A stretch of 64,000 bases of DNA. Origin: Idiomarina xiamenensis 10-D-4 (lineage in GTDB: Bacteria; Pseudomonadota; Gammaproteobacteria; Enterobacterales; Alteromonadaceae). The DNA lies in assembly GCF_000299895.1 (NCBI RefSeq), contig NZ_AMRG01000008.1, positions 83,332 to 147,331 of the forward strand, given 5' to 3'. The notes beneath the pieces are model-generated. The model was not told where the DNA came from, did no database searches, and was given only the letters and a program-made list of their open reading frames with translations. How positions within the stretch are numbered: the first letter of the stretch is position 1; every line of letters starts with the position of its first letter. Shown piece after piece: positions 36,341 through 43,985 of this stretch. A program made the position numbers and the translations under genes.

Positions 36341-37590
36341 GTCAGGAATTAGCGAAGGATATTGCTAAACGTGCTGCTGTCGCTGCGCGCGCCGTAGCCA
36401 ACTTATCTGAGCAGGATAAAAACCAAGTGCTGCAACGTATGGCAGACACCTTGCGCCAGCACCAAGATGAGATTTTGAAAGTCAACGAAAAGGACATGCA
36501 AGCGGGTCGCGAAAAAGGCCTCAGCGATGCCATGCTTGATCGTTTACAGCTAAACCAAGAGCGCATAGAAGGCATGGCGACCGCCATTGAAGAAATCATT
36601 GCGTTAAAAGATCCGGTCGGCGACCGTTATTTGCTAGATGAACGCCCTAACGGCATTAAAGTCGAAAAAATGCGTATTCCTCTCGGCGTCATTTGCATGA
36701 TCTACGAAGCACGTCCAAATGTCACCGCTGATGCTGGCGCATTGTGCTTTAAATCAGGTAATGCAGTCATTTTACGCTGCGGTCGCGAAGCAATAGAAAC
36801 CAGCAAAGCAATTGCGGCGGCGCTGCATGAAGCATTAGAGAATAGCAATTTGCCGAAAGATGTTATCACCGTGGTGCCCACCCCTGACCGCGATTTGATG
36901 CTGCAATTATTGCAGCAGAAAGATGATATTGATTTGGTTATCCCGCGTGGCGGTGAAGGGCTAATTCACTTTGTCAGCGACAACAGTAAAATCCCTGTGA
37001 TCCAGCATTACAAGGGTGTTTGTCATCTGTATGTCGATAACGATGCCGATTTGGACAAAGCCTTAAAGCTACTGGTGAATGGCAAAACTCACCGTACCGG
37101 CGTGTGCAATGCATTAGAAGGTGTCTTGGTGCACCAGCAAATCGCCGATAAGTTTCTGCCGATGGCAGCCAAGGCGCTGGCAGAAAAAGACGTCATCATT
37201 CATTCCGACAAGCGCAGTGCCGACTACTTTGACGGCGCCGACGTAATTGCCGATGATGCCTTTGGTGAAGAATATCTGGCGTTAGAAATTGCCGTGCGTA
37301 CCGTCGACGATTACGAACATGCACTGGCACATATTCAACAATTTGGTAGTGGTCACACCGAGGTGATCTGTACCGAGAATGACGACACCGCAGCGCGTTT
37401 CATTCGCGAAGTCGATTCTGCAGTCACCATGGCCAATGCGTCGTCACGCTTCTCAGACGGTGGGCAATTAGGTTTGGGTGCCGAAATCGGTATCTCTACC
37501 AGTAAATTGCATGCTTACGGCCCGATGGGCTTACAAGCACTGACGACTGAGAAATTCGTGGTCACCGGTAACGGACAAACGCGCGACTAA
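36337..37590 (+). CDS. proA: Gamma-glutamyl phosphate reductase
   Basis: Second step of proline synthesis: NADPH-dependent reduction of glutamyl phosphate to the semialdehyde. The 417-aa aldehyde dehydrogenase-fold protein has MIYEARPNVTADAGALCFKS (20 residues), VIPRGGEGLI, and the catalytic Cys in HRTGVCNALEGVLVH, then SSRFSDGGQLGLGAEIG (17 residues). It overlaps proB by 4 bases and is followed 36 bases later by a strong terminator, closing the proBA operon. Confidence 0.97.
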   Translation: MSQELAKDIAKRAAVAARAVANLSEQDKNQVLQRMADTLRQHQDEILKVNEKDMQAGREKGLSDAMLDRLQLNQERIEGMATAIEEIIALKDPVGDRYLLDERPNGIKVEKMRIPLGVICMIYEARPNVTADAGALCFKSGNAVILRCGREAIETSKAIAAALHEALENSNLPKDVITVVPTPDRDLMLQLLQQKDDIDLVIPRGGEGLIHFVSDNSKIPVIQHYKGVCHLYVDNDADLDKALKLLVNGKTHRTGVCNALEGVLVHQQIADKFLPMAAKALAEKDVIIHSDKRSADYFDGADVIADDAFGEEYLALEIAVRTVDDYEHALAHIQQFGSGHTEVICTENDDTAARFIREVDSAVTMANASSRFSDGGQLGLGAEIGISTSKLHAYGPMGLQALTTEKFVVTGNGQTRD

Positions 37591-37626
37591 GGTAAGTTGC
37601 CATTCAGGGCAACCACTGCAACGATA

Positions 37627-37652
37627 AAAACCGCCCGATGGGCGGTTTTTTC
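37627..37652 (+). terminator. Terminator of proBA
   Basis: Stem AAAACCGCCC/GGGCGGTTTT with a GAT loop, followed by a T run, 36 bases after the proA stop. Confidence 0.93.
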
Positions 37653-37687
37653 TTGCCTGTTGAGGCAATTGCAGGCATGCTGAAAAT

Positions 37688-37753
37688 ATGAATATGCAAA
37701 CACCTCGCTATTTTTCGTTTTTCTTTTTTGCTTCCCACAAGAGGCAAGGATAG
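37688..37753 (+). CDS. pheL: Phenylalanine leader peptide PheL (pheA attenuator)
   Basis: A 21-codon open frame with the sequence MNMQTPRYFSFFFFASHKRQG minus its last residue. It has one Tyr and five Phe codons in six consecutive sense positions after Arg (codons 8-13, broken by one Ser). It lies between the proA terminator and pheA and ends in TAG 26 bases before the attenuator hairpin. A second in-frame ATG is two codons in. The Shine-Dalgarno is weak. Family knowledge: pheA of many gammaproteobacteria is controlled by ribosome stalling on Phe codons in such a leader. CGCTAT (37706-37711, over the Arg-Tyr codons) can pair with ATAGCG (37750-37755), and GAGGC (37741-37745) can pair with GCCTC of the terminator. 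This gives the expected alternative structures. Confidence 0.85.
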   Translation: MNMQTPRYFSFFFFASHKRQG

Positions 37754-37779
37754 CGTGCGCATAACAACAAACAACGTCC

Positions 37780-37806
37780 AAAGCCTCCATCGCGGAGGCT
37801 TTTTTC
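37780..37806 (+). terminator. pheA attenuator terminator
   Basis: A 9-bp stem, AAAGCCTCC/GGAGGCTTT, with a 5-base loop and a T run, placed between the pheL stop and pheA, 65 bases before the pheA ATG. Its 5' arm can pair instead with GAGGC at 37741-37745, the likely antiterminator partner when ribosomes stall on the Phe codons. Confidence 0.88.
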
Positions 37807-37870
37807 GTTTTAGGCCGAGTAAACCAACGACTCATAGCGGTATGACAGCTAACTTACGGGGATAGATATC

Positions 37871-39016
37871 ATGTCATTAGTCGAACTAAGACAACAAATT
37901 GAGAGTGTCGATGACTGCTTACTGCAACAATTAGCTGCGCGACGCAAACTCGCGCTAGCGGTTGCCAACTATAAAGCACAAAGCGACAAACATGTACGCG
38001 ATGTCGAGCGCGAAGCATCGTTGTTACTCAGCCTTATCGAAAAAGGTAAAGCCTTAGATCTGGATGCCGCTTATCTGACCCGGCTGTTTCATTTAATTAT
38101 CGAAGACTCGGTGCTGTTACAACAAGCGCACCTGCACCCACTAGGCCATCATAGTCACTTGAGCATCGCCCATTTAGGCAGTGCCGGTACCTACTCACAT
38201 TTAGCCGCGCAGGGGTATGCTAATCGCCGCCAAGCCGCGATGCAGGGCATCAGCTGCGATAGCTTTGCCGAGATCGTTAAGCAGGTCGAGCTGGGTCATG
38301 CCGAACTGGGTATTCTACCGATAGAAAACAGTACCTCAGGTTCAATTACCGATGTTTATGACTTACTCCGTCATACTCACTTAATGATTGTTGCCGAGAC
38401 CTACTTAGATGTCGACCACCACTTGCTGGTTAAACCGGGCACCGAAAAAGCCGATATTCGCCATGTTTATGCACACCCTCAGGCACTCAGTCAGTGCTCA
38501 GAACAACTGGATTGTTTAACCTCGATAACGTGTCACAGTAGCTCCTCATCGGCGCACGCCATGGCTAGCATTGCCGCTAGTGAGCGCAATGACGTCGCCG
38601 CTATCGGTCCGGGTAGCGCTGCCGCGCTGTTCCAACTTGAAGCCATTGACCATCAGTTAGCCAATCAACGCGACAACCAAACGCGTTTCATTCTGGTCAG
38701 CCGTCACGGTTGCAAAGTTGCCGCCCAGTTACCCGCTAAAACAAGCCTGATCATGGCTACCCATAATCAACCCGGAGCACTGGTGGACGCCTTGATGATC
38801 TTGCGTCAGCAAAATATCAGTATGAGTAAATTAGAATCGCGGCCGATGCCAGGTAACCCGTGGGAAGAATTATTTTATGTAGATGTATTAGTGCACGAAC
38901 AAGCGCCAGAGTGGCAACAAGCTTATGGACAATTGAAGGCGTCGACCCGCTTTATAAAATTATTGGGCTGCTACCCCGATGAGCGGGTAAAACCGACCTA
39001 TGTTAGCAGCCCATAA
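37871..39016 (+). CDS. pheA: Bifunctional chorismate mutase / prephenate dehydratase (P-protein)
   Basis: Makes phenylpyruvate from chorismate for phenylalanine synthesis. The 381-aa protein has an N-terminal AroQ chorismate mutase (residues 1-90: LRQQIESVDDCLLQQLAARR minus flanks, LFHLIIEDSVLLQQ). The prephenate dehydratase domain covers about 100-280 (LGSAGTYSHLAA, GILPIENSTSGSI, and NQTRFILVS near the C-terminal end). A C-terminal ACT domain has the phenylalanine-binding GALV and ESRP elements, so the enzyme should be feedback inhibited. GGGGA precedes the ATG. Expression is controlled by the pheL attenuator just upstream. Confidence 0.97.
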   Translation: MSLVELRQQIESVDDCLLQQLAARRKLALAVANYKAQSDKHVRDVEREASLLLSLIEKGKALDLDAAYLTRLFHLIIEDSVLLQQAHLHPLGHHSHLSIAHLGSAGTYSHLAAQGYANRRQAAMQGISCDSFAEIVKQVELGHAELGILPIENSTSGSITDVYDLLRHTHLMIVAETYLDVDHHLLVKPGTEKADIRHVYAHPQALSQCSEQLDCLTSITCHSSSSSAHAMASIAASERNDVAAIGPGSAAALFQLEAIDHQLANQRDNQTRFILVSRHGCKVAAQLPAKTSLIMATHNQPGALVDALMILRQQNISMSKLESRPMPGNPWEELFYVDVLVHEQAPEWQQAYGQLKASTRFIKLLGCYPDERVKPTYVSSP

Positions 39017-39035
39017 TGGCGATCAGGTTTAAGCG

Positions 39036-41096
39036 CTATTGATGACCTTGATAACCTTGCAAGAGCGGCGCCCAATCACGCTGCTCTTGCCAATTAAAAT
39101 CATCATGTTTTTGCTGCTCTTTGCGTAACGAGCGCAATAAGCGTTGCAAGTTCGCTTGTTTCCATTCGCCATCTTCACGAATATCGCACTTGTCAAAATC
39201 AACCACCCAAGCGCGCTCTTTGTCATCCAACATCAGGTTATGACAGTTTAAGTCTGAGTGATAAACTTGCTTATCGTGCAACTGCCGGATCGCTTGTCCC
39301 AAGGTCTGCCATTGTGCCTCTGACAACGCCCGCTCACGTAATAAGCGGTATACATCTACCGCGCCGGGGATCACATCCACCAAAATGTCGGCCCGGTAGC
39401 TCATTAAACCACAACGCACCATACTAGCCGCAATCGGTCTGGGTACTGGCAGCCCCAGCTCACGCAACTTCAGTAATAAACTAAACTCACGCATCGCCCG
39501 GCTATTCGCCACCGGCTCACGCATAAAGCGGTCTTTGTTAACTTTACCGACCAAACCGCCACGGTAATAGTGACGCAATAGCATGCCTTGATCGCCCTGC
39601 TGAATAAACCACACGGTACTGCGACCGGTAGCATTTCCGGCTATCGCTTTTTGTTGTTGCCAATATGCAGGTCTAAAAAACGCCGATGGCACATCCTCTA
39701 CCACGCGTGGGTCAAACCAGATTTCCTGTTTGCCAACTTGTTTTGTTTCCATCATTTTTAGTGTCCTATCATTACCATTCGGTTGCGCCGCATCAGTCTC
39801 GCCGGGCTGATAAACACGTGCCGGGATCAATCGCTCAAGCATCGTCAGCATGCGCTCTGTCGCGCCTTGGCTTTGACTAAAGCCACGCTTACCGTTTAAA
39901 CATTGTTGTTGGCGTTGGGTGGGCTGATTCAACAACCTTAACCACTGCTGTGCCAACTGTTGTGCGTCGGTTGCCCAACACAGCGCGTTAAACTGCGCTA
40001 GTCGACGATAAATCTCGTCGAAATTAAAGACATGGCGCCCCGATACCACCGCGCAATCGGCGGCAACCGGCTCCAACGGATTGTGTCCACCACGCTCAAT
40101 CAAACTGCCGCCGACAAAGCAAGCATCGCCAACCACATACCACTGCATCAGTTCGCCCATACTATCGCCAAGCAACACTTGCGTGTCGTCTTGTAACTCA
40201 TGCACGGCTGTCTGACTACGACATTGCATTCGAAAACCGCTATCTAGTGTCAATTGCGCTACCCGCTGAAAACGCTCAGGATGACGCGGCACTAAAATCA
40301 GTAAGCTATCCGGCTGTTGTTTTAACACCTCAGCAAACGCTACCAGCACCTGCTCGTCTTCGCCTTGATGGGTACTGGCTGCCACTAACACCGGTCGTTG
40401 CTGTAACGCTTGCCGCCAACTCGCCGCCTTAGCATGCACACTGGCCGCGACGGTGATATCGAACTTGAGGTTGCCCGCTACTTGCAAAGCGGCGTCACCG
40501 ACACCTAAACAACGCATACGTCTTGCCGTAGCCTGGGTTTGCGCAGCAACTAATGCCAGTTGTTGCCAACACGGCCGCATTAAGCGGCCAATACGGGTAT
40601 AGCCTCGTGCTGAGCGCGCCGATAAGCGTGCATTTAACAATGCCACCGGAATATGACGTTTTTGTGCCTGCAGCAATAAGTTTGGCCACAGCTCGGTTTC
40701 CATCACCAGCACCACTCGCGGAGCCAAGCGCTGCATAAAACGCTGCGTTGCGGCGCGGCTATCAAGCGGTAAATAACAGTGATAAATGCGCTCGCCGAAC
40801 AGCCGTTGAATCAGTGCCGATGCGGTCGGTGTCATACACGTAACGGTGATCGGTAATTGCGGATAACGCTCAATAAGCGCGTCGATAAGCGCGCGTGCGG
40901 CCACAGTTTCGCCCACCGACACGCTATGGATCAGAATACCGTCGCGTTGCTGCACCGGCATTGCTTGACGTGCGCAGCGCTCGCGCCAGCGCTGACGATA
41001 CTCAGGCGCGCGGCGGCCGCGCCACCATAAGTACGCAAAAATCGCCGGTAGCGCGATAATCATGGCAAGCCGATAAGCGGCCAAGCAGTAGCGCAT
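39036..41096 (-). CDS. waaA-kdkA: Fused Kdo transferase (WaaA) and Kdo kinase (KdkA)
   Basis: One continuous 686-aa frame. Residues 1 to about 425 are WaaA, which attaches Kdo to lipid A precursor at the inner membrane: an N-terminal membrane anchor, SVSVGET with the catalytic Glu, METELWPNLL, NARLSARSARGY, and GGSLIERGGHNPLEP (15 residues). Residues 448-686 are KdkA, which phosphorylates Kdo: LRHYYRGGLVGKVNKDRF (18 residues), HSDLNCHNLMLDD and VDFDKCD. These are separate genes in Haemophilus and Vibrio. The kinase part begins at an internal ATG (39755) with AGGA 8 bases upstream, so it may also be made alone. Start ATG at 41096, 3 bases after the upstream glycosyltransferase stop. Confidence 0.92.
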   Translation of the reverse strand: MRYCLAAYRLAMIIALPAIFAYLWWRGRRAPEYRQRWRERCARQAMPVQQRDGILIHSVSVGETVAARALIDALIERYPQLPITVTCMTPTASALIQRLFGERIYHCYLPLDSRAATQRFMQRLAPRVVLVMETELWPNLLLQAQKRHIPVALLNARLSARSARGYTRIGRLMRPCWQQLALVAAQTQATARRMRCLGVGDAALQVAGNLKFDITVAASVHAKAASWRQALQQRPVLVAASTHQGEDEQVLVAFAEVLKQQPDSLLILVPRHPERFQRVAQLTLDSGFRMQCRSQTAVHELQDDTQVLLGDSMGELMQWYVVGDACFVGGSLIERGGHNPLEPVAADCAVVSGRHVFNFDEIYRRLAQFNALCWATDAQQLAQQWLRLLNQPTQRQQQCLNGKRGFSQSQGATERMLTMLERLIPARVYQPGETDAAQPNGNDRTLKMMETKQVGKQEIWFDPRVVEDVPSAFFRPAYWQQQKAIAGNATGRSTVWFIQQGDQGMLLRHYYRGGLVGKVNKDRFMREPVANSRAMREFSLLLKLRELGLPVPRPIAASMVRCGLMSYRADILVDVIPGAVDVYRLLRERALSEAQWQTLGQAIRQLHDKQVYHSDLNCHNLMLDDKERAWVVDFDKCDIREDGEWKQANLQRLLRSLRKEQQKHDDFNWQEQRDWAPLLQGYQGHQ
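39750..39767 (-). promoter_or_regulatory. Possible internal ribosome binding site for the KdkA module
   Basis: On the minus strand AGGA (39767-39764) lies 8 bases before two tandem in-frame ATG codons (39755 and 39752). These are exactly where a free-standing KdkA of about 239 aa would start. It may be a relic of a formerly separate gene or a working internal start. Confidence 0.45.
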
Positions 41097-41099
41097 CAA

Positions 41100-41840
41100 T
41101 TACCGCCAATGCTCAGCAATCCAAGTGGTTGGTAACACCTTGCGATACCACTTACCACTGCGTCCCGCCAACGCATCGTCAGGGTGCGGCTTACCGTGAA
41201 AAATGATCACGCTAGCGTCTTTAGGAATACGCGGCTGCTGAAAAAAGCTCAGCGGGAATGGTCGAATACAATGGCGTTTAAAGCTACGGCACCACTGCTC
41301 GGGCCAATACTTAAGCTTGCCCTGCTCGGCGATAAAGTGGGTAATAAACTCCTGCTCATTACGCACATGCTTACGCGAGCCCTCAGGGTCTTGCTTCAAG
41401 TGTTCAATAACGTCGGCGTGTGCGCCAGCTTCAAAGCGAAACACCGAGGTGTTACCGGTGGCATCCGACTTATCCCACTCTTTGATCACGAAAAACTCAC
41501 CCTCGGGTTCAAAAAACTTATCCAATTCATCGACGATGATGATATCTAAGTCTAAGAATAGCGTCGGCCCGGTTAAGTCATACAGCGGATCCGCTAGGCA
41601 AGTCAGCTTTAGCCAACCGTGCGCAAAAGTCCAAGGCTTACGCTGGTCAAAATCGTCGAATCCAACTTTCGGAATCGGCTTCACCTCGACCTCTTCACGA
41701 ATACCGTCGACATCGTCGGTCAAGCAAACAAAGCGAAACTCACGCTGCAGTTTACGGCTGACCATCGAATACAAGGTATTGACGTAATCGGGACCATATT
41801 TTTGCCCCCATTTGATGCATAAAATATTAACTGGCTGCAT
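41100..41840 (-). CDS. Glycosyltransferase-like protein, probably lipopolysaccharide-related
   Basis: A 246-aa cytoplasmic protein beginning NILCIKWGQKYGPDYVNTLY (20 residues, after MQPV), typical of a proteobacterial GT8-like family. It has RFVCLTDD, the sugar-nucleotide DxD motif in LFLDLDIIIVDELD (residues about 93-106), FRFEAGAH, and a C-terminal VIIFHGKPHPDDALAG and WIAEHW ending shared by the family. The acceptor and donor are unknown. It ends 3 bases before waaA-kdkA on the same strand, which suggests a role in lipopolysaccharide core assembly. Confidence 0.8.
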   Translation of the reverse strand: MQPVNILCIKWGQKYGPDYVNTLYSMVSRKLQREFRFVCLTDDVDGIREEVEVKPIPKVGFDDFDQRKPWTFAHGWLKLTCLADPLYDLTGPTLFLDLDIIIVDELDKFFEPEGEFFVIKEWDKSDATGNTSVFRFEAGAHADVIEHLKQDPEGSRKHVRNEQEFITHFIAEQGKLKYWPEQWCRSFKRHCIRPFPLSFFQQPRIPKDASVIIFHGKPHPDDALAGRSGKWYRKVLPTTWIAEHWR

Positions 41841-41984
41841 ACCGACACCTATTCCTCAAGAAAGAGTGCGCATAATGCCAAATTTTGCCGTTAATCGCCA
41901 TCCCAACGATCCCTCAGCAACGCATTCACGTACAAACTAAACACCGCAGAGGCTTTGCTTCTCTGATCAGCAAAAGGCGAAAAT

Positions 41985-42647
41985 ATGAAGTGTTTTAAAC
42001 TGCAAGATCTGGCAGATATGGACGATACCCAGCGTGCCCATTTTGTTAATGGCTTACCGGGTTTTAAAAGTGCTAATTTAATTGGCACCAAAGATCGCCA
42101 TCAACAAACGAATTTAGCGATTGTGAGTTCGGTCATACATCTCGGTAGTAATCCTCCCATGTTAGGCTTTATGACTCGCCCCCATTCGGTCGAGCGACAT
42201 ACACTGGAAAACATCGAAGAAACCGGTGTGTACACCATCAACCAAGTGCACAGTGAGATACTAGAGGCGGCCCATCAAACCTCAGCCCGTTATCCGCGCA
42301 AACAGTCCGAATTCGAAGCTTGTCAGCTTAGCGAAGACTATGTTGATGGCTTTCATGCGCCACATGTGAAAGAGAGTCGTTTGAGCTGTGGTTTAAAGTT
42401 AATTGAGGTTATGCCAATTCAGCATAACGGCACTGCCTTGGTGGTCGGCGAAGTTGAGTGGGTGCAGATTGATGAAACAGCGGTTGCCGACGACGGCTTT
42501 ATTGACCACCAGCAGTTAGCTAGCGTTGCCATTTCCGGCTTAGACAGCTACCACAAGGTCGAGGCCGGTACGCGCTTAAATAAAGCCGAGACCGACCAAC
42601 CTCCTAGCCGCTTAACGGCAAACGCCGCAAAGGTTACAGACGAGTAG
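41985..42647 (+). CDS. Flavin reductase family protein (flavoprotein oxygenase)
   Basis: A 220-aa protein of the flavin reductase-like FMN-binding split-barrel family. Features are an early GFKSANLIGTKDRHQQTNLA (20 residues), SVIHLGSNPPMLGFMTRP (18 residues), ETGVYTINQV and the later HNGTALVVGEVEW. Members reduce flavin with NAD(P)H or act as flavoprotein oxygenases; the exact substrate is unknown. It lies upstream of the photolyase and lipocalin genes, with the MFS gene between them on the opposite strand. Its last 100 bases overlap the convergent MFS gene. Confidence 0.85.
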   Translation: MKCFKLQDLADMDDTQRAHFVNGLPGFKSANLIGTKDRHQQTNLAIVSSVIHLGSNPPMLGFMTRPHSVERHTLENIEETGVYTINQVHSEILEAAHQTSARYPRKQSEFEACQLSEDYVDGFHAPHVKESRLSCGLKLIEVMPIQHNGTALVVGEVEWVQIDETAVADDGFIDHQQLASVAISGLDSYHKVEAGTRLNKAETDQPPSRLTANAAKVTDE

Positions 42648-43810
42648 CGGCGAAATGCGGCTGGCGACTGCGCTGCTTGGCGTTGGAATCCAGCCAGTGC
42701 CAAGCCACAGCCTACCCAACCAGTCGCTTGATACTGCAGCGGGGTCATGATGGCTAACCCACCCAACCAGGCGCCGAGCGCGTTAGCTAAATTAAACGCC
42801 GAATGATTTAACGAAGCGGCCAGCGTCTGTGCTTCGCCACCCACATCCATCAGACGAATTTGTAAGGCGGGCACCAGCGCGGTCACGGTTCCCACTAATA
42901 ACACCATCGGCAGTAACGTCCATAACGAAAAAATCATCAACGGAAAACACGCCAGCACCAACGCACTCCACAATAGCGAGCCGCCGATAGTGCGCTTTAA
43001 ACTGCGGTCAGCGGCCCAACCACCGGTCAGACTGCCAATTAAAGAACCAACGCCAAATACCAACAGCGCCACAGGCACCCAAAATTCATCGACGCCGGCG
43101 CTGATGGTAACGGTTGATGCAATGTAACTCAGCACGGCAAACATACCACCAAAACCAATCGCGCCGATGGCTAGTGTTAGCCAGACTTGCTCGTTCTTTA
43201 ACGCGCCCATCTCCTGTAGTGGTGAACTGGCTTGTTCGTTGGGATTAACCGGCACTACTAACCATACCAATAGCACCGTCAACAACGCGATCAAGGCTAC
43301 CGCGTGGAATACATCGCGCCAGCTAAAGAGCTGTCCAAACCAAGTCGCTAGCGGGTTGCCAATCAATACCGCTATGGTTAATCCCATCATCACCCAAGTG
43401 ACCGCCATCGCTCGCCTTTTCGGCGTTACCATATCTGCCGCCACCAAACAGGCAATTCCGAAAAAGGCGCCATGCGGTAAGCCGCTAATAAAACGCAATA
43501 CCATCAAGCCGGTGAAGCTTTCGGCGGCGGCACTTAGCCAATTACTTAAGGCAAACACGAGCATTAACCCAAGTAACATCGGTTTGCGCGGAATGCGCGC
43601 GCAACTAATGGTGATCAGCGGTGCCCCGACCACCACGCCCAACGCGTATAAGCTGATGAGATAACCGGTTTGCGTATCGTCCATACCAAAGTCGCTGCCC
43701 ACATTGGGCAACAGTCCCATGATCACAAACTCACCAATACCAATGCCAAAACTGCCCACAGCCATAGCCAAAATCGCCATGACAACTTGCTGAGGCTTGA
43801 AATACTGCAT
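42548..43810 (-). CDS. MFS sugar/drug efflux transporter (AraJ/YdhP-like)
   Basis: A 420-aa inner-membrane transporter with 12 predicted segments. It has the drug/H+ antiporter family start ILAMAVGSFGIGIGEFVIMG (20 residues), YALGVVVGAPLIT, the loop motif RIPRKPMLL, and FISGLPHGAFFGIA. It likely exports small hydrophilic or drug-like compounds; the substrate is not determined. AGGTGG precedes the ATG. After the last membrane segment the frame continues about 40 residues into the 3' end of the flavin reductase gene on the other strand. The tail is basic and unlike the family, so an ancestral stop was probably lost or shifted. Confidence 0.85.
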   Translation of the reverse strand: MQYFKPQQVVMAILAMAVGSFGIGIGEFVIMGLLPNVGSDFGMDDTQTGYLISLYALGVVVGAPLITISCARIPRKPMLLGLMLVFALSNWLSAAAESFTGLMVLRFISGLPHGAFFGIACLVAADMVTPKRRAMAVTWVMMGLTIAVLIGNPLATWFGQLFSWRDVFHAVALIALLTVLLVWLVVPVNPNEQASSPLQEMGALKNEQVWLTLAIGAIGFGGMFAVLSYIASTVTISAGVDEFWVPVALLVFGVGSLIGSLTGGWAADRSLKRTIGGSLLWSALVLACFPLMIFSLWTLLPMVLLVGTVTALVPALQIRLMDVGGEAQTLAASLNHSAFNLANALGAWLGGLAIMTPLQYQATGWVGCGLALAGFQRQAAQSPAAFRRYSSVTFAAFAVKRLGGWSVSALFKRVPASTLW

Positions 43811-43985
43811 GCGTTTCCACCTAAGAGAATTGAGCGTAACCGGTTTGCTGCGCGGCGTTTACCGACACCGCGCGCGGAAATAAGAGCGCTATCATTGTAT
43901 CTGAAAAATCCGTTCCGCGCGCGCTTACGTTTAACAGTCACCATCAGCTAATTAACGCTATCAGCAAGCAATCCGCCGAGTCGAC

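Noticed and set aside
41317..41787. 156-codon open frame antisense to the glycosyltransferase gene
   Set aside because: The minus-strand frame carries the family motifs; this one is a Ser/Lys-rich shadow.
43167..43664. 165-codon open frame antisense to the MFS gene
   Set aside because: The opposite strand has a clear 12-segment transporter; this frame has no recognisable features.
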